Origin: Wenzhouxiangella sp042310355
Lineage (GTDB): Bacteria > Pseudomonadota > Gammaproteobacteria > Xanthomonadales > Wenzhouxiangellaceae
Direction of reading: 5' to 3'
Assembly: GCF_042310355.1 (NCBI RefSeq)
Contig: NZ_JBHJMR010000002.1
Coordinates: 409,328 to 473,327, forward strand
Length of the DNA stretch: 64,000 bases
Part shown: piece by piece, positions 18,344 through 26,705 of the stretch
How positions within the stretch are numbered: the stretch's first letter is position 1
Layout: each line of letters opens with the position of its first letter
Notes under the pieces: generated by a model
Told to the model about the DNA's origin: nothing
Seen by the model: only the letters and a program-made list of their open reading frames with translations
Databases searched by the model: none
Made by a program: the position numbers and the translations under genes

Positions 18344-20555
18344 AGGGGATATTGGCAACTCGTAGCGGGCGGGTGAGGTGGACTATCAGCTCATCCAGCG
18401 GGGCAGGATGACCGACCAGGTAGCCCTGCATGAGATCGAAACCGACCGACTTCAGGCAGCCTTGTACCGACTCGGTCTCCACGCACTCGGCCACCGTGAT
18501 CTTGCCCATCGACTGACCGAGTCGATTGATCTCGGCGATGAACTCCAACGCCGACGGATCCCGGTCGATATCCCGGACGAAGCTGCCGTCGACCTTGAGA
18601 TAGTCCACCGGCAACTGGCGCAGGTAGTTCATCGAGGACACGCCGGTACCGAAGTCATCGAGCGCGATGCGGCAGCCGCCCCGGTTGAGGCGCTGGAATA
18701 GCCGGCTGACCTGCTCGAGGTTGCTGATCAGGGCGGTTTCCGTTACTTCCAGGCACAGTCGCGGCAGCAGTCCGACGTGGCGCCTCAAGATCCGATCGAG
18801 AAAGTCCAGGAAGCGCTGATCGCCCAGGCTGCGGCCCGACAGGTTGATATTGACGCGATCGAGTCGATCGATGCTGTCGCGGTGAGCCGTCATCCACTCC
18901 AGTGTCGTCGAGACAACCCAGCGATCGATCTGTGTCGTCATGAAATAACGCTCGGCCGCCGGCATGAACTCGGCGGCCGTGATCGGCGCTTCACCGTCCA
19001 CCTCGGGCAGCATCCGCACGAGAATTTCGACCGCCACGGTTCGAAAGGGCGGTCCGGAAGTCGGTGAAATGGGCTGCCAGTAGAGCGTCATGCGATCCTC
19101 GGCAAGCGCCTGCTGGATGCGGGCGACCCAACCCAGCTCGCCGAACTTCTCGGCCAGGCGCGCGTCGTCCGGTTGCCAGACATGCACCCGGTTGCCACCA
19201 TCGTCCTTGGCGGCCAGGCAGGCACAGTCGGCGCGTCGCAGGATGCGCGCGATGCCGCCGTCACGATGATCGAAGCTGACCACGCCCACGCTGAGCGTCA
19301 GCGAGCCCGCGCCGCGCTGCGGCGCCAGCGGATTCTCGTCGAGGCTGTCGAGCAGTTCACGACCGAGTTCCGCGGCCCTTGCTTCATCCGTTTCAGGCAT
19401 CAAGACGGCGTACTCGTCGGCGCCCTGACGGGCGATCAGGGCATCGGCCGGAAACAGCTCCTGCAGCCTGGTACCCAGCGAGCGCAGCAGGCGATCGGCC
19501 GCGGCATGGCCGACCGTCTCGTTGATGACGCGGAACTGATCGACATTGATCTCGAGCAGGCTGTGACGCTTGTCGCTGTCGACTTCGCACAACTTGTCCA
19601 GGCGCTGTTCGAGGGCGTGCCGCGACAGCAATCCGGTCAGCGCGTCGTGCTCGCGTAGATAGGCGATCTGCTGTTGGGCCTGGCGCATGTCACGCCGGTA
19701 CGCCAGCAACTTCCACAGCAACCAGGCGAAAACGGCGAGCACGACCACCGCGATGATGGCTGAGATCGCCACGCCGTAGCCGCCGGGTTCTCTTTCGTTG
19801 CCGTCGAGCGGCTGGAGCCAGCGTGCATAGATTCGGTCGAACGCGCCGCTGGCCATCACGCGCTCGAGACCGACGTTGATCTGCGCCAGGAGGGCCTGGT
19901 TACCCTCCCGGACCGCCAGCGCGTACTCCACCGGCAGGACGGGCGGGCCGGAAACGGTCAGGTTGTCGAGTCGGTTCTCACGCATCGTGTGGCGACTGCG
20001 ATGCTCGGTCAGCAGGGCAGCGTCGTGCCCGCCGCGGGACAGGAGCGCCAGGCCCTCGCTATCGGAGTCGACCAGCGTCAGAGCCATCTCCTGGTCGGAC
20101 TGGCGCAGGAATTCGTGGCTCCAGGCTTCGCGCTGGACGATCACCGAACGGCCGGCCAGGTCTTCGATTCGGTTGATGGGTTCCGCGCCGGCCGGGATGA
20201 AGATGCGGTGATGCACGATGACGTGCGGGCGGGCGAAGTCGACGCTCGCTTCGCGCCGATCGGAGACGAACATACCCAGCACGTCGATCTCGCCGGATTG
20301 CAGCGCCTGGCGCATCGTTTCCCAGGAGCCCAGCCGGAATTCGACCTCGCTGTCGGTCGCCTTGCCGATGGCGCGCATCAAGTCGATGTTGAAGCCGACC
20401 GGTTCGCCGTCGGCGTTCAGTGTCTCGTAGGGCTCATAGCCATCCTCGCCCCCCACGACGATGGTGTCGGCCGCCGGCGCGTATCCCGCTGCGCCGAGCC
20501 AGATCGCAATGATTGAAGCCCGCGCCATGCGGGTGAATGCTGGCAGCAACACCAA
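18342..20555 (-). CDS. GGDEF-EAL protein with periplasmic solute-binding sensor
   Basis: Membrane receptor for cyclic di-GMP turnover, 737 residues. Order: signal, periplasmic SBP_bac_3 amino-acid-binding-type domain (about 35-255), membrane helix (AISAIIAVVVLAVFAWLLW), GGDEF domain and EAL domain. The diguanylate-cyclase signature is altered to GADEY, so cyclase activity is doubtful. The phosphodiesterase half retains the catalytic set: Glu in AVEILVR (EIL for EAL), Asn in NINLSG, LEVTET, DDFGTG, Lys in YLKVDG, and VAECVET. It is therefore probably a ligand-controlled c-di-GMP phosphodiesterase. A GGGAGG ribosome site favours the TTG/GTG start at 20555/20552; an ATG at 20528 is the alternative. 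Confidence 0.88.
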   Translation of the reverse strand: MVLLPAFTRMARASIIAIWLGAAGYAPAADTIVVGGEDGYEPYETLNADGEPVGFNIDLMRAIGKATDSEVEFRLGSWETMRQALQSGEIDVLGMFVSDRREASVDFARPHVIVHHRIFIPAGAEPINRIEDLAGRSVIVQREAWSHEFLRQSDQEMALTLVDSDSEGLALLSRGGHDAALLTEHRSRHTMRENRLDNLTVSGPPVLPVEYALAVREGNQALLAQINVGLERVMASGAFDRIYARWLQPLDGNEREPGGYGVAISAIIAVVVLAVFAWLLWKLLAYRRDMRQAQQQIAYLREHDALTGLLSRHALEQRLDKLCEVDSDKRHSLLEINVDQFRVINETVGHAAADRLLRSLGTRLQELFPADALIARQGADEYAVLMPETDEARAAELGRELLDSLDENPLAPQRGAGSLTLSVGVVSFDHRDGGIARILRRADCACLAAKDDGGNRVHVWQPDDARLAEKFGELGWVARIQQALAEDRMTLYWQPISPTSGPPFRTVAVEILVRMLPEVDGEAPITAAEFMPAAERYFMTTQIDRWVVSTTLEWMTAHRDSIDRLDRVNINLSGRSLGDQRFLDFLDRILRRHVGLLPRLCLEVTETALISNLEQVSRLFQRLNRGGCRIALDDFGTGVSSMNYLRQLPVDYLKVDGSFVRDIDRDPSALEFIAEINRLGQSMGKITVAECVETESVQGCLKSVGFDLMQGYLVGHPAPLDELIVHLTRPLRVANIP

Positions 20556-20617
20556 CCCTCCCTGGGTCGCCTGCCGTCAGACTAACCCGGATCGCGGGCG
20601 ACCGCCAGCAGCGGGCT

Positions 20618-21025
20618 TCAGCTCGCGACGTGATCCGGCCCGAAGGAATCGGGAAGCAACTGATCGAGGCTTCGGACCAGCAGGACGCGACCGCCATCGC
20701 CGACGGCCAGGCACTGCGTACTGCCGCGGCCGAACTCGCGGATGCGCTGCCGGCAATCGCCGCAGGGCGGACAGGGTCGGTCGCTCGGTCCGAGCACCCA
20801 CAGGCGTGCGATCGTCGTCTCGCCGGCGGCGATCATGGCCGAAATCGCCGAGGCCTCGGCGCAGATGCTCTTGAAATGCGCGACTTCGACATTGCTGCCG
20901 CCAAATTGCCGCCCGGACGTCGTCTCCAGCACGACGGCCACCGGGTGGCGGGAGTAGGGGGCGTAGGCGCAGTCGCGCAATCGGCGAAGTTCGGTGAGCA
21001 GCTCAGGGCCGATGCTGTCGGTCAT
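20618..21025 (-). CDS. cdd: Cytidine deaminase
   Basis: Deaminates cytidine and deoxycytidine to uridine forms, feeding pyrimidine salvage. 135 residues, the length of the homotetrameric class. Zinc and catalytic residues are visible: Cys55-Ala-Glu57 (CAEASAIS) and Cys88/Cys91 in PCPPCGDCRQ; substrate-binding NVE is at 45-47. Its ATG overlaps the deoB stop (ATGA), so it is the last member of the deoC-deoA-deoB-cdd run and probably translated with it. Confidence 0.94.
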   Translation of the reverse strand: MTDSIGPELLTELRRLRDCAYAPYSRHPVAVVLETTSGRQFGGSNVEVAHFKSICAEASAISAMIAAGETTIARLWVLGPSDRPCPPCGDCRQRIREFGRGSTQCLAVGDGGRVLLVRSLDQLLPDSFGPDHVAS

Positions 21026-22260
21026 GCGGATTCTCCGCTGGCGTGTTTGGGGGGAAGGAAGCTCAGGCCGTCTTCGAAGGCCGGCAGACCGAAGAACGCC
21101 GCCAGGCTCTGGCCGATATCGGCAAAGCTCTCGCGCGCTCCCAGCTCGCCGGCCGCGAGTCCGCCGCCGAGCACCAGGATCGGCACGTGCTCGCGCGTAT
21201 GGTCGCTGCCCCGGAAGGTGGGATCACAGCCGTGGTCGGCCGTCAGGATAATCAGATCATTATCCGCAAGCTTTTCAATGAGACAAGGAAGTTTCTTGTC
21301 AAACTGCTCGAGGGCCTGGGCATAGCCCTCCGGGTCGCGCCGGTGGCCGTGAACCATGTCGAAATCGACCAGGTTGGTCATGACCAGGCTGCGTTCGCTC
21401 GCCGTGTCCATGGCGACCAGGGTGGCATTGACGAGCGCGTCGTTGCCGTCGGCCTTGATCGACTGGCTGATGCCGCGATGAGCATAGATATCGGCGATCT
21501 TGCCGATCGCGACGACCTCGCCGCCGTCGTCGACCAGGCGCTCGAGCAGCGTCGGTTCCGGCGGCGGCACGCTGTAGTCGCGGCGGTTGCCCGTGCGCTT
21601 GAAGTCGCCGGCGTGATTGCCGACGAAGGGCCGGGCGATGACCCGGCCGATCGGATGGTCGCCGCAATGGTCGTCGAGCAGCTCGCGCGCGATCTCGCAC
21701 AGCCGATACAAGCGCTTGCGCCCGAAGAACTGCTCGTGGACGGCGATCTGGAAAACTGAGTCGGCCGAGGTGTAGACGATCGGCTTGCCCGTCTCGATAT
21801 GCTCGACGCCCAGGCGGCCGATGATCTCGGTGCCCGAAGCCTGGCAGTTGCCGAGCACGCCCGGCAGGTCGGCGCGCTCGATCAGGGCGGCAAGCAGTTC
21901 CGGCGGGAAGCTGTTCTCTTTTTCACGAAAATAACCCCACTCGAACCGCACCGGCACGCCGGCGATCTCCCAGTGACCCGAGGGCGTGTCCTTGCCGCTT
22001 GAGACTTCCTTCGCATAGCCCCAGGCGCCGTCGACCCGATCGGGCAGGGCAACGCCGGCGGCCAGCCGTCCCGTGCTGGACTGGTGGGCGTGGAACAGGC
22101 CCAGGCGCGCCATATTGGGCAGCGCCAGCGGTCGGCCCGCCTGCTGCCGGTACTCGGCGATATGGCCCAGGGTGTCGGCACCGGCATCGCCGAAACGGTC
22201 CGCGTCGGCGGCCGCGCCGATGCCGAAGGAGTCGAGCACGATGACAACAGCGCGCGGCAT
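21022..22260 (-). CDS. deoB: Phosphopentomutase
   Basis: Converts (deoxy)ribose-1-phosphate to the 5-phosphate, linking nucleoside phosphorylases to DeoC. 412 residues, normal size. The alkaline-phosphatase-fold metal sites are present: DSFGIGAAADADRFGD at the N-terminus, SGKDTPSGHWEIAG with the catalytic Thr, and the C-terminal LTADHGCDPTFRGSDHTREH. Sits directly behind deoA (one-base gap) and overlaps cdd. Confidence 0.96.
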   Translation of the reverse strand: MPRAVVIVLDSFGIGAAADADRFGDAGADTLGHIAEYRQQAGRPLALPNMARLGLFHAHQSSTGRLAAGVALPDRVDGAWGYAKEVSSGKDTPSGHWEIAGVPVRFEWGYFREKENSFPPELLAALIERADLPGVLGNCQASGTEIIGRLGVEHIETGKPIVYTSADSVFQIAVHEQFFGRKRLYRLCEIARELLDDHCGDHPIGRVIARPFVGNHAGDFKRTGNRRDYSVPPPEPTLLERLVDDGGEVVAIGKIADIYAHRGISQSIKADGNDALVNATLVAMDTASERSLVMTNLVDFDMVHGHRRDPEGYAQALEQFDKKLPCLIEKLADNDLIILTADHGCDPTFRGSDHTREHVPILVLGGGLAAGELGARESFADIGQSLAAFFGLPAFEDGLSFLPPKHASGESA

Positions 22261-22261
22261 G

Positions 22262-23590
22262 TCATTGAACTCCGGGCGTCAGTCGTTGCGTGATCAGTTC
22301 CGGCCTTTCGGGCGGTAGTTCACCGACGCGGCAGGCGCGTCGCAGGGCCTCGGCGGCGCGAGCGGCCTCGTCATCGCTGCGCGCGTGGATTCTTGCGAGG
22401 GGACGACTCGGGCCGATCCTGTCGCCGATCTGGACCAGGCCGGTCAGCCCCACGGCCGGGTCGATGCGGTCGTCGGCGCGGCGGCGCCCGCCACCGAGAT
22501 CGACGACCGCCATGCCGATCGCGCGAACGTCGATCGATTCCACGTAACCGTCGCCATCGGCGAACACATCTTCGACAACCGGGGCCGTCGGCAGATGATT
22601 TTCGGAGTGCTCGACGAGATCGGCCGGGCCGCCGAGCGCGCGCACCATGGCGGCGAACTTCTCGGCGGCGCGGCCACTGTCGAGCGCTTTGCCCACCTGT
22701 TGCCGCGCCGCATCACGGCCTTCGGCCAGTCCGCCGGCCAGGAGCATCTCGGCCGCCAGCTCGCAGCTGAGCGCCGTCAGGCTATCGCGGCGCGGACGAC
22801 CCCGAAGGCAGTCCAGGACTTCGGCGATCTCCAGGGCATTGCCGGCGCTGTCGGCCAGCGGCTGGCTCATGTCGCTGAGCAACACGTGGGTGGCAACGCC
22901 GGCGCGCGTGCCGACTTCGCTCAACCGGCGCGCCAGGTGACGAGCCTGCTCGTAGTCGGTCATGACCGCGCCGTTGCCGATCTTGACGTCGAGCACGAGC
23001 GCGTCGAGGCCTTCGGCCAGCTTCTTCGACAGGATCGAGGCGACGATCAGCGGTATCGACTCGACCGTCGCGGTGACGTCGCGCACCGCATACAGCCGCC
23101 GGTCGGCCGGCGCCAGTTCGGCCGTCTGGCCGATGATGGCGCAGCCGGTTTCGCGCACGATGCGGCGAAATTCCGCCGGCGCGGGGGATACGTCATAGCC
23201 GGGTATGGCGGCCAGCTTGTCGACCGTGCCGCCGGTGTGTCCCAGGCCGCGCCCGGCGATCATCGGCACGTAGCCGCCGCATGCCGCCACGATGGGAGCG
23301 ACCAGCAGCGAGGTGACATCGCCGAGGCCGCCAGTGGAATGCTTGTCGAGCACCGGGCCGGGCAGGGCGGGATCGTGCCAGCGCATGACCGTACCCGAAT
23401 CGCGCATGGCTTCGGTCAGCGCCGCGCACTCGTCGTCCGCCATGCCGTTGAGGAAAACGGCCATGGCAAAGGCCCCGAGCTGCTCGTCGCCGACCGTCCC
23501 GTCGGCAATTCCGGTAATGAGCTCTTCGATGGCCGCCCGATCGAGTTCTTCGCCGTCGCGCTTGCGCCGCAGGATCTCGCTAATGGTCAT
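22262..23590 (-). CDS. deoA: Thymidine phosphorylase
   Basis: Phosphorolysis of thymidine to thymine and deoxyribose-1-phosphate. 442 residues with the family pattern: phosphate loop KHSTGGLGDVTS, GRGLGHTGGTVDKL, and the helical PIVAACGGYVPM. The ATG overlaps the deoC stop (ATGA). With deoB and deoC it makes a complete deoxynucleoside degradation route to acetaldehyde and glyceraldehyde-3-phosphate. Confidence 0.96.
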   Translation of the reverse strand: MTISEILRRKRDGEELDRAAIEELITGIADGTVGDEQLGAFAMAVFLNGMADDECAALTEAMRDSGTVMRWHDPALPGPVLDKHSTGGLGDVTSLLVAPIVAACGGYVPMIAGRGLGHTGGTVDKLAAIPGYDVSPAPAEFRRIVRETGCAIIGQTAELAPADRRLYAVRDVTATVESIPLIVASILSKKLAEGLDALVLDVKIGNGAVMTDYEQARHLARRLSEVGTRAGVATHVLLSDMSQPLADSAGNALEIAEVLDCLRGRPRRDSLTALSCELAAEMLLAGGLAEGRDAARQQVGKALDSGRAAEKFAAMVRALGGPADLVEHSENHLPTAPVVEDVFADGDGYVESIDVRAIGMAVVDLGGGRRRADDRIDPAVGLTGLVQIGDRIGPSRPLARIHARSDDEAARAAEALRRACRVGELPPERPELITQRLTPGVQ

Positions 23591-24369
23591 CAGTAGAAAT
23601 CCGCCTCGGGATCGTTTCGCTCGCTACCGCCGAGCGTGACCAGGAGATCGTCGAGCAGGCCCGATGCGCCGAAGCGGAAGTGACTCGGCGTGATCCAGTC
23701 CTCGCCCATGAGCTCCGCGGCCAGGTCGAGATACTCGCGCGCCTGCGCCGTGGTCCGTATGCCACCGGAGACCTTGCAGCCGACGACTTTCTCGCTGTCG
23801 CGGATGGACTCGAGCAGGATGCGCGCGGCTTCGGGCGTGGCGTTGACCGGCACCTTGCCGGTGGAGGTCTTGAGGAAATCGCCCCCGGCGTCGATGGCGA
23901 TTTCAGCGGCCTCCCGGATCAGCGGGGGATCGGCCAGTTCACCGGTTTCCAGGATTACCTTGAGAAGGTGATCACCGCAAGCGTCCCGGGCAGCGGTTAC
24001 CAGGCTGCGCCCGGCCTTTGCGTCGCCTTGGCGCAGCGACTGCCAGGGAAAGACCAGATCGATCTCGTCGGCCCCCGCCTGGCGGGCGTCCCGAATCTCC
24101 GAAACCACCTGGTCGGGCGAGCTCTGGCCTTGCGGAAAATTGACGACGGTGGCAACCCGCACGGGGGCGGCCGGGGTCGCCGCTTCCAACGCCTCTCGAG
24201 CGGCGCGGACAAAGCGAGGGTAGACGCAGACCGCCGCCACCGACCCGAACGGTGTTCGGGCACGACGGCACAGGGCCCGGACCGCCGAGTCGTTCTCGTC
24301 GGCTTCCAGGCGTGTCAGGTCCATCAGTCGCAGGGCCAGTCGGGCGGCCGATACTGCTGCTTCACTCAT
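23590..24369 (-). CDS. deoC: Deoxyribose-phosphate aldolase
   Basis: Class I aldolase cleaving deoxyribose-5-phosphate, 259 residues. Schiff-base lysine in DFLKTSTGKV, TVVNFPQG at strand 3 and GCKVSGGIRT near the C-terminus are all present. First gene of deoC-deoA-deoB-cdd; only 41 bases separate it from the PPK2 gene upstream on the same strand, so read-through from there is possible. No DeoR or CytR-type site was recognised. Confidence 0.96.
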   Translation of the reverse strand: MSEAAVSAARLALRLMDLTRLEADENDSAVRALCRRARTPFGSVAAVCVYPRFVRAAREALEAATPAAPVRVATVVNFPQGQSSPDQVVSEIRDARQAGADEIDLVFPWQSLRQGDAKAGRSLVTAARDACGDHLLKVILETGELADPPLIREAAEIAIDAGGDFLKTSTGKVPVNATPEAARILLESIRDSEKVVGCKVSGGIRTTAQAREYLDLAAELMGEDWITPSHFRFGASGLLDDLLVTLGGSERNDPEADFY

Positions 24370-24410
24370 GCGCCACAGGATACCGGATGGCGCCTCCGGT
24401 AGACGGACAA

Positions 24411-25163
24411 TCAGAAGGCCGGCATGTGCAGCCTCGAGGGCAGATCCGCCGGCGCTACCGACTCGGCCAGTGCCGTGGTCACCGCCCGCAAGGCGGCCAG
24501 GCGCGCATGGCGCTTCTCGTTGGCCGCGATCACGGTCCAGGGCGATTCCGCAGTGTCGGTCTTGTCGAACATTTCTTCGGCGGCTTCGATGTAATCGTTC
24601 CAGCGCGCCCGGTTACGCCAGTCTTCGTCGGTCATCTTCCAGGCCTTGAACGGATCGGCCAGCCGCCGTTCGAAGCGCGCCAGCTGCTCATCCGCGTCGA
24701 TCTGGAACCACAGCGAGCGCACGACCACGCCGTCGTCGACCAGCATGCGCTCGAACTCGTTGATCTCCCGGTAGGCGCGCCGCCACTGCGCTTCCGACGC
24801 CAGGCCCTCGACGCGCTCGACGAGCACCCGCCCGTACCAGGACCGGTCGAAGATCACCAGCTCGCCGGGCGCGGGCAGCCGGGTCCAGAAACGGTAGAGA
24901 TAGTGCCGATCCTGTTCCCAGGGCTCGGGCGCGCCGATGCGGTAGACCTTGTAGCTGCGTGGATCGAGCCGCGCCACCATGCGCCGTATGGCACCCCCTT
25001 TTCCGGCGGCGTCCATCCCCTCGATGTTGACGATCATGCGCCCGCCGCTGCGCAGCACGGTCTGCTGCAGGGTCAGCAGGTCGAACTGCCACTGCCGGAG
25101 CAGCTTCTTGTACTGATCGCGCTCGATCGCAGCGCCGGGGTCGAGCTTGTCCAGTCTCGCCAT
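24411..25163 (-). CDS. ppk2: Polyphosphate kinase 2 family protein
   Basis: PPK2-type kinase, which uses polyphosphate to phosphorylate nucleoside mono- or diphosphates. 250 residues from the ATG at 25163, preceded by GAAGG; an upstream TTG start is less likely. Walker A GMDAAGKGG, the DPRSYKVYRIGAP stretch and Walker B FDRSWYGRVLVERV with its lid arginines are present, together with WNDYIEAAEEMF. Single-domain length fits a class I or III enzyme, but the exact class cannot be assigned by eye. It lies between a redox membrane protein and the deo genes on one strand. A link to energy starvation is inferred from the neighbourhood. Confidence 0.92.
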   Translation of the reverse strand: MARLDKLDPGAAIERDQYKKLLRQWQFDLLTLQQTVLRSGGRMIVNIEGMDAAGKGGAIRRMVARLDPRSYKVYRIGAPEPWEQDRHYLYRFWTRLPAPGELVIFDRSWYGRVLVERVEGLASEAQWRRAYREINEFERMLVDDGVVVRSLWFQIDADEQLARFERRLADPFKAWKMTDEDWRNRARWNDYIEAAEEMFDKTDTAESPWTVIAANEKRHARLAALRAVTTALAESVAPADLPSRLHMPAF

Positions 25164-25215
25164 GCTTGCCTTCAACCAATGAGACCCAAGCGGAGCATAT
25201 CAGGCCGTGTCGACC

Positions 25216-26499
25216 TCATCGCGATTCGTCTCCCAGGTGCACGCCGAATTTCGGCAGGACATACCGGTGCAGCACCAGGAGTAGCAGGGTGACACCCAGG
25301 GCGACGGCGAATACACCGAGCGCGCCTGACACGTCATGCATCAACTCGGGCGCGATGATCAGAACCAGCGCCAGAGCCAGCATGATGACGCCCCCGACCA
25401 GTTTGAGCACACGTCCATGCTTCTCCTCGAAGCGGTCGACGCGCAGGGTGGTCAGCGCAATGATGAAGATCACCAGTTCGATCGCCAGGTAGATGAACAG
25501 GTAAAGCAACAGCAAGACTGCGAAGAAGGCCCAGCCGACATCGTGGCTGGCGACGATGCCGCTCCAGATAACGGGGAATCCGGCCGTGCAGGGCAATTCG
25601 ATCAACGCAACCCCGGCGGCCATCAGCGCGGTTCCCGCGATCAGTGCGGCCGTCGAGCGCCCGTCGGCCAGCAGCCCCCGCATGCGCCGGTAGATCCCCG
25701 GCTTGTGCCTTTCGTCGATAGTGAACGAAACGCCACGCTGGAACCAGAAGTAATCCTTGATGTTGACCACCGCGAACACCAGTGCGAACAAGGCGACCAC
25801 CCAGTGGATCCAGCCGCTCATCAGCATGAAATTGAGTGCCCCGAACACCCCGGCGATGAACAGGCCGTAGATCGTGGCCGTCACCAGCAGGAAGGTCGAA
25901 CCGACCAGCAAGACTCGCTTGCGCGATCCGGAATGGATAACCAGCGCCAGCAGGATGGTCAGCACCCACAGCGAGCAGGGATTGAATCCGTCGATCAGCG
26001 CGATCAGCGCGGTAGAAAGCATGACCGGCTGCAGCATCAGGTCAACGGGACCGACCAGGGGCAGCTCGAGCAGGGCCGGGTCGCGCGCGCTGGTGGTCTG
26101 CTCGATTTGCCCTTGGTTTGCGCGCGAATCGGGACAATCGCCTCGCTCCAGGCAGAGCTGTACTCGAGCCGAAATCTGCCGACGGACCAGGTCGCTGTCG
26201 CCAACCCATGCGCCGCCCCCGACAAACACCGCCGGAACCGAATCGGCTCCGACGCCGTGAGCCCGGGCGACTTCCTGGAACAGTTTGCGGTTGTCCTCGT
26301 TGCGCCGGACCTCGAACGCCTGCACCTCGAGGCCATCGTGGGCCTGGTCAAGGCGCTCGATGAACGGCTTCTGCGCCTGGCAGTGCGGACACGAATCGCT
26401 GACGAACACCAGCATGTGGAGGCGCTCGCCATCCGCGCCGACGGCGAGCGCCGAAAGCAGCAGGGTCAAAGCCGACAGGCCGATACGCACTGTGTACAC
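25216..26499 (-). CDS. Thioredoxin-like domain fused to DsbD/CcdA-like membrane domain
   Basis: 427-residue membrane redox protein. Signal (LTLLLSALAVGADG), then a periplasmic glutaredoxin/thioredoxin-fold domain with active site Cys37-Pro-His-Cys40 and a cis-proline region SVPAVFVGG. From about residue 155, seven or so membrane helices carry a widely spaced cysteine pair, Cys175 in DGFNPC and Cys304 in ELPC, in the positions of the electron-passing pair of DsbD/CcdA. The protein thus appears to hold both a transmembrane reductant carrier and its periplasmic acceptor in one chain, with the domains in the order opposite to DsbD gamma. Partner unknown. It is divergent from the histidine kinase gene. 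Confidence 0.8.
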   Translation of the reverse strand: MYTVRIGLSALTLLLSALAVGADGERLHMLVFVSDSCPHCQAQKPFIERLDQAHDGLEVQAFEVRRNEDNRKLFQEVARAHGVGADSVPAVFVGGGAWVGDSDLVRRQISARVQLCLERGDCPDSRANQGQIEQTTSARDPALLELPLVGPVDLMLQPVMLSTALIALIDGFNPCSLWVLTILLALVIHSGSRKRVLLVGSTFLLVTATIYGLFIAGVFGALNFMLMSGWIHWVVALFALVFAVVNIKDYFWFQRGVSFTIDERHKPGIYRRMRGLLADGRSTAALIAGTALMAAGVALIELPCTAGFPVIWSGIVASHDVGWAFFAVLLLLYLFIYLAIELVIFIIALTTLRVDRFEEKHGRVLKLVGGVIMLALALVLIIAPELMHDVSGALGVFAVALGVTLLLLVLHRYVLPKFGVHLGDESR

Positions 26500-26627
26500 G
26501 CTGCAAGTCCAATTGCTTACCTGTCGCTACGTTAGCGGAAATCGAGGCGGCTGGATACATGGCATCCCTTCGAGCCCGCGGCGCGTCCTGTGAGCCGCAA
26601 GCGTCCCATCCGCCGGCTCGCGGGCAT

Positions 26628-26670
26628 CTGATCGAAGTCAAAAGATGCACATACACTACGTGGTTAGATT
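26628..26670 (+). promoter_or_regulatory. FNR/FixK-type box and promoter of the PAS kinase gene
   Basis: CTGAT-CGAA-GTCAA at 26628-26641 matches the FNR/FixK palindrome (TTGAT-N4-GTCAA) at 9 of 10 positions. A -10 hexamer TAGATT lies at 26665-26670, which puts the box centre about 41.5 bases upstream of the expected start point, the class II activator position. The kinase ATG follows at 26706 with an AGGAGG ribosome site. Confidence 0.6.
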
Positions 26671-26705
26671 AAGGTTACTGGCACGGTGGCCAGGAGGCTT
26701 GGCGG

